NCBI RefSeq assembly: GCF_034387475.1
Contig: NZ_JAXCIL010000001.1
Location: 2,480,001 to 2,544,000 of the forward strand
From: Pseudomonas sp. Teo4
GTDB taxonomy: Bacteria; Pseudomonadota; Gammaproteobacteria; Pseudomonadales; Pseudomonadaceae
Direction of reading: 5' to 3'
DNA length: 64,000 nt
Below are positions 1 through 8,538 of this stretch, piece by piece (the stretch's first letter is position 1; every line of letters begins with the position of its first letter). The notes beneath the pieces are model-generated. The model saw only the letters and a program-made list of their open reading frames with translations. It searched no databases and had not been told where the DNA came from. The position numbers and the translations under genes are program-made.

Positions 1-579
1 GAGACCGACGTAACTACTTTGATTTCCGAAGTGATGGCGGACTTTGGCAGAATCGACGTTCTAGTCAACAATGCAGGTGTACTAGATACCTACGAGACCG
101 CACACAACGTCAGCCTTGAAGATTGGAATTCAGTACTGGCCATAAACCTGACTGGCCCGTTCCTGATGGCCAAGTACAGCATTCCGCACATGCTTTGCCA
201 GAACAAGGGTGCGATCATCAACATCGCGTCTGTTTCAGCCTTCAGCGCGGCAGGTGGAGGTGCGGCTTACACTGCCTCCAAACACGGTCTCCAAGGCCTG
301 ACTCGCCAGCTCTGCTTTGAGTATGGCTCCAAGGGTATTCGCGTCAACACCATCTGCCCTGGTGCTACTGCCACTCCGATGGCAATACCCGAGACCAAGG
401 GTGAACACTCTCCTGATATGGATGCGGCAGTTGAGAAAGTTCCTGCCAAGCGCTGGTGCGCACCTGAGGAAATCGCTAAGCTGACCGCCTTCTTGGCAAG
501 TGATGATGCCGACTACATCCACGGGAGTGCTTACGTCATCGACGGTGGTTGGCTGACAGCGGCCAGGGATGCATTCTAA
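1..579 (+). CDS. SDR-family oxidoreductase, 5' end outside the window
   Basis: NAD(P)-dependent short-chain dehydrogenase/reductase. The reading frame is open from base 1, so the start codon and the Rossmann glycine motif lie upstream; 192 residues are visible of a family length near 250. Seen: NNAG near residue 23, the catalytic Ser followed by YTASK, the GIRVNTICPG segment, and a C-terminal DGGW before the stop. It closely resembles the SDR at 34852-35625, including the distinctive FSAAGGG stretch and the AARDxF ending, so the two are paralogues with probably related substrates. The substrate is unknown; alcohol or ketone oxidoreduction is the safe call. Confidence 0.88.
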   Translation, partial: ETDVTTLISEVMADFGRIDVLVNNAGVLDTYETAHNVSLEDWNSVLAINLTGPFLMAKYSIPHMLCQNKGAIINIASVSAFSAAGGGAAYTASKHGLQGLTRQLCFEYGSKGIRVNTICPGATATPMAIPETKGEHSPDMDAAVEKVPAKRWCAPEEIAKLTAFLASDDADYIHGSAYVIDGGWLTAARDAF

Positions 580-631
580 GCCTCTCCTGTACAACCAAGA
601 AATTTATCTACCACTTGTGTAGATGCAGTCG

Positions 632-662
632 TGTAGGCGACGGGGTTGCCCCCGTCGTCCTA
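632..662 (+). terminator. Stem-loop after the first SDR
   Basis: A strong GC-rich hairpin (GACGGGG paired with CCCCGTC, extended by GTAGG/CCTAC with a small mismatch) lies about 50 bases after the SDR stop. No U-tract follows, so it is a probable but not classical terminator. Confidence 0.5.
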
Positions 663-687
663 CCCAGAACCTTAATACAAAGGTACA

Positions 688-720
688 TAAAAAAACCCCG
701 ACCATCATCGATGACCGGGG
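688..720 (-). terminator. Intrinsic terminator of the BKACE gene
   Basis: Read on the minus strand, a CCCCG/CGGGG-based hairpin is followed by a run of seven T. It sits about 25 bases after the stop of the BKACE gene. Confidence 0.8.
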
Positions 721-743
721 CTCCGTCAAAACCTAATTGCCAC

Positions 744-1757
744 TTACAGCGTGTTTTGGGCGCATGCCTTCAACATGTTGGTGTACTCTTGGCGCGTTGC
801 TACGCGACGGCCCAACACGTCGGCGAGCTTAGCACCCAGCTGGAACGTTTGAACGTTCGACTGGATGCGATCGTCGCGGTGAGGCCACAGCCAGTAGGTG
901 TCTTCCATGCCGACGCGGATGTGCAGGCCCATGGCAGCTGCCAAGGTAGCAACGTACATCGACGCCCGACCAGCTGCACAGACCATGATGGTGCCATCAG
1001 GATCTATGTCACGAATGGTGGTAACTGTCCGGGTCAGACCCTCAATCATTTGACGCGGGTTTTCCATCGGGCTGCAGCCAGGCAACGCCGGCAGGATCAG
1101 CCAGAACAGAGGGCCCTTGAGCAGTCCGCTCTTGATCAGGAAGCGATCTGCGTTGCCCACGTCCGCGTCGGTGTATACGGCAATCTCAGGGATGCCACCG
1201 GCTTCAACGATCAGACGCACCTTTTCAATCATGATCGGCGCAGGCTTGCTGAACAGAGAATCGCCAATGTAAGTGGTAGTGGTATTGATAGGCGCGCCAT
1301 CAAGCAGGCCAGAACCCAGTACACGCTTCATTGCATCCCACTCGCCTTCCAAAGCCGGCACAAGGCAACCGTCAACGGAAAGATCAGGATAGTCTTTCTT
1401 CAGGGGCAGAATAACTTCTTCGAAGCGCTCCTGGGAGAGAACGTTGTAACCCTCATCATCACGGACATGGATATGCACGGTACTTGCACCGGCCTCCAGG
1501 CACTCACGTGCAGAGTTACGAATCTCAGTCGGGGTGATCGGCTGATTCGGGTTCTGGTTCTTGCGGAAGAATGCACCAGTGATAGCAACAGAGATCGCAA
1601 TGGACTCTGGGATATCCCAAGGCACCGAGATAGGTGCATCATGGAATGCAGAATGCTCCAGATCCAGGACAGTAGGAGCCCCATAAGGACGCCAAATCAT
1701 GCGACCCTTTTCACGCTCGACACCTTTACTTACTCGTTCCCAATCAATCTTAGCCAT
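744..1757 (-). CDS. BKACE-family (DUF849) beta-keto acid cleavage enzyme, divergent
   Basis: Family reaction: a beta-keto acid plus acetyl-CoA gives acetoacetate plus a new acyl-CoA, using a divalent metal. Seen in 337 residues: the AITGA strand near residue 58, the HIHVRD metal motif near residue 96, and RVGMED near residue 278. Against the Kce enzyme as I remember it, the Glu after AITGA is Phe here, so one of the four metal ligands seems to be missing. There is also an N-terminal extension of about 50 residues before AITGA. It is followed downstream by a good terminator. The substrate cannot be predicted, and a non-canonical reaction is possible. Confidence 0.85.
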   Translation of the reverse strand: MAKIDWERVSKGVEREKGRMIWRPYGAPTVLDLEHSAFHDAPISVPWDIPESIAISVAITGAFFRKNQNPNQPITPTEIRNSARECLEAGASTVHIHVRDDEGYNVLSQERFEEVILPLKKDYPDLSVDGCLVPALEGEWDAMKRVLGSGLLDGAPINTTTTYIGDSLFSKPAPIMIEKVRLIVEAGGIPEIAVYTDADVGNADRFLIKSGLLKGPLFWLILPALPGCSPMENPRQMIEGLTRTVTTIRDIDPDGTIMVCAAGRASMYVATLAAAMGLHIRVGMEDTYWLWPHRDDRIQSNVQTFQLGAKLADVLGRRVATRQEYTNMLKACAQNTL

Positions 1758-1863
1758 TCTATAACTCCTTCCTCAATACTCATTTTTATTGAACACATCT
1801 TGCATGATGAAAAAGCGGTCGCCACCAGTAACACTCAGCAGCTGGATTGAAAAATAAAAAGTC

Positions 1864-1925
1864 CGTTAGATAAGATCTCTAAGTGCGATCTACCTCGCGA
1901 CCAAGCTGGGCACCCTAACTAACGG
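1864..1925. promoter_or_regulatory. CGTTAG/CTAACTAACG half-sites before the BKACE gene
   Basis: CGTTAG at 1864-1869 and CTAACTAACGG at 1915-1925 lie in the 182-base gap between the SurE-like stop and the BKACE start. They match the arms of the palindrome found at 9931-9944. Candidate operator; the regulator is unknown. Confidence 0.35.
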
Positions 1926-1939
1926 CAAGTGAAGTTTTG

Positions 1940-2773
1940 TTAACCGCAGCAACCGGATTGACACGCTTGCGGTGTTGCACCGATCCTTACATTTACATTC
2001 TTTATAACTTCTTCCAGCCGCTCACGCACGGGGTGCTCCGTTGAGTTAACCACGTCGCACTCAAGCTGAGTAACAGAGGCATGACCAGTGGCAACAGCAG
2101 TAGCATCTGTATTTGTTTGCATCTCAAACTGAGGAGCTTGGAGCGCGCTTCTTATAAACGTCACTCGCCCGGTCACCTCATCAACCGTGGACTGCCCGAG
2201 TTCAGCAGGATCCCAAACCCTTAAGGCCGGCTGAGTCAGTTTGAGACTTCGACTCTGCAAAATTGCAGGCACGTTGATGCTTATCGCACAACACATTGGC
2301 GGGGAACTCGCACCTAACCACGCGGCGATCTCTGCTGCCACCGTGCTGCACCAATCAAAGCCGACTGAGGCCCCCTCAATTACCTGCTGGAATACGGCCA
2401 GCGATGGATAACCCAAGCTCGTAGCCTCTCGAGCAGCAGCTGAGGTTCCGGAATACAACGATTGCTCACCCAAGCACAGCTGCCCGTAGATACCAGAAAC
2501 AACCACCGAAACATCTCGGGCGAGGCCCGATAGCATTGCAATTCGAACACAATCGACAGGTGTCCCGTCGACCTGGTAGATAGGGTTCTTATCATCCCCT
2601 CCCACTTGCACGATTGAAATCGCGACATTGGGAGAAATCGAACACGCGACGTGTTCACTTTCGGTTTCCGGCACAACTGTAAGCACGTTAAAACCCGAAA
2701 TGATCAAAGCCTGCCGCATAGCCATAAGACCTGGCGCTGTATGCTCAGCACCACCTGTGAGAAGCACATTCAT
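1940..2773 (-). CDS. SurE-like protein lacking the metal-binding residues
   Basis: SurE proteins are metal-dependent 5'(3')-nucleotidases/acid phosphatases. The fold is recognisable in 277 residues: LLT near the N-terminus, VVSGI near residue 91, YSGTSAAAREA near residue 107, and PSLAVF. The catalytic positions are changed. The family NDDG is GGAE here, and the Asn of SGIN is Tyr. Phosphatase activity by the known mechanism is therefore unlikely. The C-terminus is rich in cysteine (CQSGCCG). It lies between a BKACE enzyme and a SnoaL-like protein on the same strand, so a repurposed catabolic or binding role is possible. Function is unknown. Confidence 0.75.
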   Translation of the reverse strand: MNVLLTGGAEHTAPGLMAMRQALIISGFNVLTVVPETESEHVACSISPNVAISIVQVGGDDKNPIYQVDGTPVDCVRIAMLSGLARDVSVVVSGIYGQLCLGEQSLYSGTSAAAREATSLGYPSLAVFQQVIEGASVGFDWCSTVAAEIAAWLGASSPPMCCAISINVPAILQSRSLKLTQPALRVWDPAELGQSTVDEVTGRVTFIRSALQAPQFEMQTNTDATAVATGHASVTQLECDVVNSTEHPVRERLEEVIKNVNVRIGATPQACQSGCCG

Positions 2774-2869
2774 AGTTACCGTCCTGTGTACTACTCAAGA
2801 GCAGACAATGGGCTTAAACAAAGCGACAGAAGCCTTTTGGCTCTGAAAGACCCCACGCCGTGCAAAAAC

Positions 2870-3286
2870 TTAAAATGGAGCGTCGAGGGTGACGTCCAAC
2901 TTACGAATACGCCAAACACCACCTTCCTGTTTGGCCACGATATCCAAGCGACCAACACTCAAAACCCGCGCCTGGCCATCAGAACCCATAAGAGTCAGGT
3001 AGGCCGACAGCGCCGCCTCGCCCTGGGTATTTGAACGGAAAAAAACATTGGTGATGCAATGGCGTGGCTGATGAGGAGCCATGCGCATATCCTTTAAGCC
3101 GGAGACGATCTGGTCACGACCGATCATTGGCCCCCAATGCGCTTCAGTATTAGAGATCTTCCCGCCGCTGGTAGCATCTTTACAAAAAGCATCAGCCAGC
3201 AAAACGAAGTCAGCCTCATCGTATCCCAACGCATACTTATTGACGGCATCTACAATCTGCTGACGATCTTCAAGAGAAAGGGTCAT
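2870..3286 (-). CDS. SnoaL-like / NTF2-fold protein
   Basis: 138 residues with the alpha+beta-cone pattern of the SnoaL_4 family: an N-terminal helix with DAVNKYALGYDEAD, a GRDQI turn, a central RHCITN strand, and a closing WRIRKLDVTLD strand. Family members are small dehydratases, isomerases, hydrolases or ring-hydroxylating subunits in catabolic pathways. The reaction here cannot be told. It lies between the SurE-like gene and an alpha/beta hydrolase on the same strand, and a hairpin separates it from the hydrolase gene upstream. Confidence 0.75.
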   Translation of the reverse strand: MTLSLEDRQQIVDAVNKYALGYDEADFVLLADAFCKDATSGGKISNTEAHWGPMIGRDQIVSGLKDMRMAPHQPRHCITNVFFRSNTQGEAALSAYLTLMGSDGQARVLSVGRLDIVAKQEGGVWRIRKLDVTLDAPF

Positions 3287-3320
3287 TTTAAAATTCCGAG
3301 AAGTGAGTTCAGTATGCTAA

Positions 3321-3348
3321 TTGCTCGGCGGCGAAACCCGCCGAGCAA
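3321..3348 (-). terminator. Hairpin between hydrolase and SnoaL-like genes
   Basis: Perfect 11-bp stem (TTGCTCGGCGG / CCGCCGAGCAA) with a six-base loop, just after the hydrolase stop at 3361. No clear T-run; it may end or attenuate transcription from the hydrolase gene. Confidence 0.55.
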
Positions 3349-3360
3349 TCTTTCACTGGC

Positions 3361-4278
3361 TTACAGTTCGACCAGAACTTTCTTGAGCCACTCCGCCGAA
3401 GCTTTGCCAATCTTGGCCAAATCTTCTGGCTTGGTGTAGAGACTCATGTGGTCTACACCACCAACAGACACGAAGGTCTTGTTTGGGCTCGGGATCGCAT
3501 TGAACATGTCGATCTCAAGGTCGGACGAGGTGATGTTGTCACCCTTGGCAATTGCCACGAGAACAGGTTTCTCGTAGATACGAGCGGCATAAGGAATGGC
3601 CTGGTAACGCAGCAACCACTCAACCGACTCGATGGTCGTCCAGTGCTCGTGGGTCGGGGCTTCTTTCTCTTTAATAGACATGAAGCCGGAGTAGATGTGC
3701 GGGAACGGCCAGGCGGTCATTTCCTTGATCGGATCTGCCTTCGGCGATTGCGGGATGATGCCGCTCGGCTTGCCGCTGTAGCGCGCCTTGCGATCCGCCT
3801 CGACCACTTCCTGCAGCTGGGCGAATCGAGTTTCACCGTGGCAGCGGCGAGCAGTCTGCCATCCGTCAACCACTGGAACGGTGGAGATGATGAAGGCCAG
3901 CCGAGGTTCGATAGCGCCGGTGATGATCGCATGACCACCAGCGTACGAAATGCCCATCAGGCCGATACGTGCTGGATCAATGCCCTCTACAGTCTCGGCG
4001 AACGAGACGGCGTTACGGATGTCTTCGATCTGCTCCCAAGGATTCAGGTCTTGACGCGGCTCGCCCGAGCTCTCACCAAATTTACGATAGTCGAATGCCA
4101 GGGTCGCAACACCAATCTCGTGGAAAGCCTTGCCGTAGTGAGGCATCACGATTTCTTTGGTGTAGCACCAGCCACCTGCCATCACGACGAGAGGAATGTT
4201 TCCCTTAGCACCGTCTGGGATGGTGAGCACGCCCTTGAGCGAATAACCGCTGCTGTTGAATTCCACTTGTTTTTGCAC
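3361..4278 (-). CDS. Alpha/beta hydrolase
   Basis: Soluble serine hydrolase of 305 residues, resembling the dienelactone-hydrolase/X-Pro peptidase-like group. Seen: the GGWCYTKE strand-turn near residue 36, AFDYRKFGES, the nucleophile elbow GISYAGG near residue 129, and the acid and His region near the C-terminus with GGVDHMSLY. Start is GTG at 4278, chosen because GGAGGAAT lies at ideal spacing. The hydrolase at 20721-21614 is a clear paralogue, and each has an AraC gene nearby. Likely ester, lactone or acyl hydrolysis in the local pathway; the substrate is unknown. Confidence 0.85.
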   Translation of the reverse strand: MQKQVEFNSSGYSLKGVLTIPDGAKGNIPLVVMAGGWCYTKEIVMPHYGKAFHEIGVATLAFDYRKFGESSGEPRQDLNPWEQIEDIRNAVSFAETVEGIDPARIGLMGISYAGGHAIITGAIEPRLAFIISTVPVVDGWQTARRCHGETRFAQLQEVVEADRKARYSGKPSGIIPQSPKADPIKEMTAWPFPHIYSGFMSIKEKEAPTHEHWTTIESVEWLLRYQAIPYAARIYEKPVLVAIAKGDNITSSDLEIDMFNAIPSPNKTFVSVGGVDHMSLYTKPEDLAKIGKASAEWLKKVLVEL

Positions 4279-4524
4279 GCCGATTCCTCCGCCGGTCAGT
4301 AAAAAAACGATGAAGCACCAAGCTATGGGGTGTTTCGCGAGCGCTACGAGTTACACCGGCTGATGCTCGTCTCGCCGAGCAAAACGTTACGCACACCTCC
4401 CCTGAGTCGCAGTCGCCAAGGGGCCAAAAAGTATGCGGAATGAGCCAACGTCACTCGAACCAAGCAGATCGCGCCCCACCCGACCAACGACGCTCCAGGT
4501 GCTTGCACAATCAGTCAATGCGTA

Positions 4525-4538
4525 CTAATGTTCGTTAG
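4525..4538. promoter_or_regulatory. CTAATG-TT-CGTTAG palindrome in a divergent gap
   Basis: Near-perfect inverted repeat (one mismatch from the perfect copy at 9931-9944) in the 430-base gap between the divergent hydrolase and AraC genes. Candidate operator. Apart from this motif I see no gene in 4279-4709. Confidence 0.45.
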
Positions 4539-4709
4539 GCGGAGTGAGGCAAAACCCCGTATTGGCAAGGCTCAATGCTCAGAGGGCCTGAGCGAGACTG
4601 TTTGGGAACAACAATAAGATCCGACAGCTCACGTAAGCCGGCTTGACACAAGCCAGATCGTTGCTGCGGGCAAACATAAATAAAACCTCCACGTACGAAG
4701 GGGGAGCCT

Positions 4710-5498
4710 ATGCAAAATAATGAGATCGTGCATCACCGCGTAAAAATCACGCCTATTACATACTTTCCTGGCCAAACCACTGAGATGCATTGCCATCGAC
4801 GCGGGCAGCTGGTTTATGCAGTCAGTGGCATCATGGATGTGAGTGCGCACAATAAATTGTGGCGCATCCCTCCGCAGCGCGCTGTATGGATCCCCCCACA
4901 AACGGCACATAGCATGATGGCCCACGGAACAGTGGAGCTGCGCACACTGTACACAGACCCTGAAACTGTATCTGAACGTTTTTGTATATCCCCTATCATG
5001 ATTTCTGTCAGCCCACTACTGCGCGAGCTGGTATTGCGCGGAATAGACGGAGACAGTCAAATCGATAGAATTAAAGAGCAAGTTTCCGCCTTGGCATTAA
5101 CAGAGCTTGAGCTATTGCTACAAGAAAGCCAAGGATCGCTCGATTACACCCTCCCGCTCCCAAGCGGAAACGATAAGCGCCTGGCCCAAATATGCAGTGC
5201 TATTCTCCGAGATCCTGGCCATCCGTATGGCTTGGAAGAATGGGCGCAAAAAGTATTTACCTCCCGGCGAACTTTAGCCAGGCGCTTCCAAGCCGAGTTC
5301 GGCATGTCATTCTTAAACTGGCGACAGCAAGTTAGGCTCGTAGCAGCATTAAGCAGATTGGATCAAGGCGATCCAGTCACAGTGATAGCCAACGACCTGG
5401 GCTACGAAACACCAGCTTCATTCTCTTTAATGTTCAGAAAGCTGACAGGGCGCTCCCCAAGCAGCTATGCGTCGGTCGCCCATAGCCACCACCACTAA
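4710..5498 (+). CDS. AraC-family regulator with N-terminal cupin
   Basis: Transcription factor of 262 residues. An N-terminal cupin sensor (HCHRRGQLVYA, then PPQRAVWIPP near residues 30-65) is followed by two C-terminal helix-turn-helix units (RRTLARRFQAEFGMSFLNWR and the DLGYETPASFSLMFRK region). GGGGAG precedes ATG 4710. It is paralogous to the AraC at 19840-20631 and stands next to a hydrolase in the same way. A plausible target is the acyl-CoA synthetase operon downstream, which has tandem direct repeats at 5619-5652. Confidence 0.9.
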   Translation: MQNNEIVHHRVKITPITYFPGQTTEMHCHRRGQLVYAVSGIMDVSAHNKLWRIPPQRAVWIPPQTAHSMMAHGTVELRTLYTDPETVSERFCISPIMISVSPLLRELVLRGIDGDSQIDRIKEQVSALALTELELLLQESQGSLDYTLPLPSGNDKRLAQICSAILRDPGHPYGLEEWAQKVFTSRRTLARRFQAEFGMSFLNWRQQVRLVAALSRLDQGDPVTVIANDLGYETPASFSLMFRKLTGRSPSSYASVAHSHHH

Positions 5499-5618
5499 GT
5501 TAAAAGCCCACATTTATTGTGTGCAGCAACACCTATCAAAACCTACTCAGCCAGGACTCAAGACAGAGCCCTGGCGTAGGGCCGTATTGTCTCGACACCA
5601 TGGATAAGGCTAAAAAAA

Positions 5619-5652
5619 TGTCCCATTCTGCATAGAGGTTGTCCCACTGCAT
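5619..5652 (+). promoter_or_regulatory. Tandem TGTCCCA...TGCAT direct repeats
   Basis: TGTCCCATTCTGCAT at 5619-5633 is repeated as TGTCCCACTGCAT from 5640, a 21-base start-to-start spacing, so both copies face the same side of the helix. This is the layout typical of AraC/XylS operators. It lies in the 387-base gap between an AraC gene and the CoA-synthetase gene; otherwise that gap holds nothing I recognise. Confidence 0.5.
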
Positions 5653-5885
5653 CAGGGCGCAAGGATCCTCCAAAGAGTACCTTAAGGTTAGCCGCGTGCG
5701 ACATTGAAGCGCTCTAAAAAATCGATTTAGCCTGGCGAGAATTGATTATCGAGAATCCGCAAGTATCTGGAATAAAACAGGTTGGCTAGCACACTAGTTC
5801 ACCTAGCTGCCCGTCAGGTCAATTTTAATAACCTGGTTGCAGGCTCCTTTGCGAAATTCGACCGTGTGACCTAAGGGAAAGAATC

Positions 5886-7583
5886 ATGAATTTCAAAGTA
5901 AACCCGGCGGATGGCATCCCAGCCGAGGGCGCGTTTAATAATTCCCCACGCGAGGAGAAAACTAAAAAGCCACTCGGTGAACACCGGGATGGCAGGTGGG
6001 TGACCCCAAGTCACCTCAATTCGACTTATGTAAGCCCCGTGCACCCGTTCCGAGCCTATCGTGAGCGCCCGGAGAATTACGACGCTTTTATCCGCCGTTC
6101 AGCCGCTCTTTACCCGAACAGAGAGGCGGTAGTTTGTGGCGAACGACGGGTCACCTGGGCCGAGTTCGACCTGCTCATTGAGAGAACTGCGTGCGGCTAT
6201 ACGCAAGCCGGCCTGACCCCTCAAGATCGCGTTGCCGTGATGCTCGACAACCGCCTGGAATACCTTGTAGCCATGATGGCCGCCATCCGCGCGGGCGCTA
6301 TTGCTATTCCCCTGGGTACGCGCCTAGGTGCGATGGATGTTGATCACATTCTCAAAGACGCCCAGCCGAAAATTGCGGTCACCGCAGTTGAATGGCTGGA
6401 AAAATTCAAAACGGCTTCCTGCCCCGACCATCTTTACATCGTTGGTGAGGCCACCCCGGGCCAGCTCAGCTTTGAAAATCTACAAAAATCAACTTCACAG
6501 TCATTGCCAAAGCTCAACGTCAGCGATATAGCGATGATTGTCTACACCTCGGGTACCACAGGCAAACCCAAAGGTGCATGCCTCACTCATCTGAACTTTA
6601 TTCATACCTGCCTGCACTATTTGTATGCGCTGGGCATTGATCAGCCGCTTAAAAGTCTTCTCGTAGTGCCGGGAACCCATATCGCGGGATTCGGCCCTCT
6701 AGTTTCAGTAACGATGGCCTCTGGTGGAACCGTTGTACTAAGCAAAGAGTTCAAGCCTACCGAAACTCTCGACCTCATCGTAAAGGAAAACGTGAATTAC
6801 GCAGTTCTGGTACCAGCCATGTACCAACTGCTCGCCATGAAGGCGCCGGTCGAAGATTACGACCTGAGCTCTTGGGTATACGGTGTCTACGGCGGCGCGA
6901 TAATGCCTCCAGCCACTATTGAGCGCTTCAGCCAAGTAGCTCCAGGCCTGCGCATGATCAACGCGTATGGCGCAACTGAGACCTGCGCCGTATGCACCAT
7001 CATGCCTCCAGAACTGACGCGACTGTATCCTGCCAGTGTAGGGCTATCGTTGGAGTGTGATGATATTGAGATCATGGATGAAAATGGGGTTCCAGTCGCT
7101 CCAGGCGTAAGTGGTGAGTTGTGGATTCGCGGCCCAAATGTAAGCCCGGGTTACTGGAATAATACCCAAGCAACCGAACGTGAATTCCAGAACGGTTACT
7201 GGAAGAGTGGTGACGTAGGCCATCGAGATGAAAATGGTCTTATTTATGTAAGCGATCGTCTGAAAGACATGATCAACCGCGGCGGCTTCAAAGTCTTCAG
7301 TGCAGAGGTTGAAAATTCATTGATGTCCCACGAGGACATTGATGACTGCGCAGTTATTGGCGTTCCTGATTCAGTACTTGGTGAAAAAACATATGCCAAA
7401 ATTTCAACACGTAATGACTCGCTCCGAGGTGAGGCGCTAAAAGCCTATCTGCTTGCACGTATTGCAGACTACAAAGTTCCAGACTTCTGGTCGATCTCTA
7501 GCGACCCCATTCCTAGAAACCAGAACGGAAAAGTACAAAAAGCCATCATCCGCGAAATAGCGAATATGGCGCTACAGAAGTAA
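5886..7583 (+). CDS. Acyl-CoA synthetase (ANL / AMP-forming ligase)
   Basis: 565 residues of the adenylate-forming family: activates a carboxylic acid with ATP and joins it to CoA. Seen: P-loop YTSGTTGKPKG near residue 219, YGATET near 361, SGDVGHRDENG near 440, DMINRGGFKVFSAEVE near 462, and the catalytic Lys in NQNGKVQKA near 547. It is followed after 50 bases by an SDR, probably in one operon, which suggests CoA activation plus oxidation of a side chain. Medium-chain, aromatic or other carboxylates are all possible. Confidence 0.9.
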   Translation: MNFKVNPADGIPAEGAFNNSPREEKTKKPLGEHRDGRWVTPSHLNSTYVSPVHPFRAYRERPENYDAFIRRSAALYPNREAVVCGERRVTWAEFDLLIERTACGYTQAGLTPQDRVAVMLDNRLEYLVAMMAAIRAGAIAIPLGTRLGAMDVDHILKDAQPKIAVTAVEWLEKFKTASCPDHLYIVGEATPGQLSFENLQKSTSQSLPKLNVSDIAMIVYTSGTTGKPKGACLTHLNFIHTCLHYLYALGIDQPLKSLLVVPGTHIAGFGPLVSVTMASGGTVVLSKEFKPTETLDLIVKENVNYAVLVPAMYQLLAMKAPVEDYDLSSWVYGVYGGAIMPPATIERFSQVAPGLRMINAYGATETCAVCTIMPPELTRLYPASVGLSLECDDIEIMDENGVPVAPGVSGELWIRGPNVSPGYWNNTQATEREFQNGYWKSGDVGHRDENGLIYVSDRLKDMINRGGFKVFSAEVENSLMSHEDIDDCAVIGVPDSVLGEKTYAKISTRNDSLRGEALKAYLLARIADYKVPDFWSISSDPIPRNQNGKVQKAIIREIANMALQK

Positions 7584-7633
7584 AAGCAAAACCAATTATC
7601 CCCTTCAACAAGTACGACAATTAAGGTGGAATC

Positions 7634-8422
7634 ATGAGTGGTATCGTAGAAGGCAAAGTAATCATTGTCACCGGCGCTGGCCGAGGCCTGGGTGCGAGCA
7701 TGGCTCAGGATCTGGCCGAGAACGGAGCCTTGGTGGTAGTGGGCGACGTCAACAAAGACGGTGCTAACGAAGTGGCTGCTGCAATCCGTGACGCTGGTGG
7801 CCAGGCACTGAGCGTGGGTGTGGACGTCTCTGATCGTGCTGCCGTTAAATCGATGATCGCTGAGACAGTCAAAGCCTTTGGCCGACTGGATGTCCTGTTC
7901 AACAACGCTGGCATCAGCCAGACCTGCCCCTTCATGGAGGTTACGGAAGAGGACTTTAACCGCATCGTTAAAATCAACACTCTGGGTGTGCTGATCGGCA
8001 CCCAGGAGGCCGCCAAGCAATTCATCGCTCAAGGAAACGGCGGTAAAGTCATCAATACTGCGTCCATCGCAGGTAAACAAGGCTGGCCTGACTACGCTCA
8101 CTACTGTGTGTCGAAGTTTGGCGTGGTTTCGCTGACTCAGTCTGCAGCTCGATCGCTGGCCTCGCACAAAATCACCGTGAACTGCTTCGCCCCAGGCGTG
8201 GTTGCCACTGAACTGTGGAAAGCACTGGATGATGATGCTCGCCGCTACGGCGTCACCAAAAATCCTGATGACCTGATCAACAGCTTCACTCAGAACATTT
8301 TGCTGGGTCGTGCAGCCCTCCCAGATGACCTGGTAGGTGTCACTCGCTTCTTGGCGTCCGATGCGGCGTCTTACATCACCGGCCAAACCATTATGGTTGA
8401 CGGCGGCATGGTGCTGATCTGA
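7634..8422 (+). CDS. SDR-family oxidoreductase
   Basis: Classical SDR of 262 residues. Seen: TGAGRGLG cofactor loop near residue 14, acidic residue in GDVNKDG that suggests NAD over NADP, NNAG near residue 92, catalytic Ser with YCVSK near residue 156, and C-terminal VDGGM. It resembles the butanediol/polyol/3-hydroxyacyl dehydrogenase group. AAGGTGGA precedes the ATG. It lies 50 bases after the CoA synthetase and ends at a strong terminator, so the two probably form one transcript. Confidence 0.88.
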   Translation: MSGIVEGKVIIVTGAGRGLGASMAQDLAENGALVVVGDVNKDGANEVAAAIRDAGGQALSVGVDVSDRAAVKSMIAETVKAFGRLDVLFNNAGISQTCPFMEVTEEDFNRIVKINTLGVLIGTQEAAKQFIAQGNGGKVINTASIAGKQGWPDYAHYCVSKFGVVSLTQSAARSLASHKITVNCFAPGVVATELWKALDDDARRYGVTKNPDDLINSFTQNILLGRAALPDDLVGVTRFLASDAASYITGQTIMVDGGMVLI

Positions 8423-8427
8423 TATCA

Positions 8428-8457
8428 CCGAGTGGCCCGGTCTTCCGGGCCGCTCGG
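8428..8457 (+). terminator. Intrinsic terminator after synthetase-SDR unit
   Basis: CCGAG-T-GGCCCGG, loop TCTT, then CCGGGCC-G-CTCGG, followed by CTTTAT. Strong stem with a short T-rich tail. Confidence 0.8.
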
Positions 8458-8538
8458 CTTTATCTGAGCCATTTTCCATCGACGAAATGCGAGCATAACC
8501 AGGAAGGCAGATACTCAGATAACAGGCAAACCAGTGCG

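Noticed and set aside
549..1850. Long plus-strand open frame of 433 codons opposite the BKACE gene
   Set aside because: It mirrors the codon pattern of the real minus-strand gene and has no family motifs or start context.
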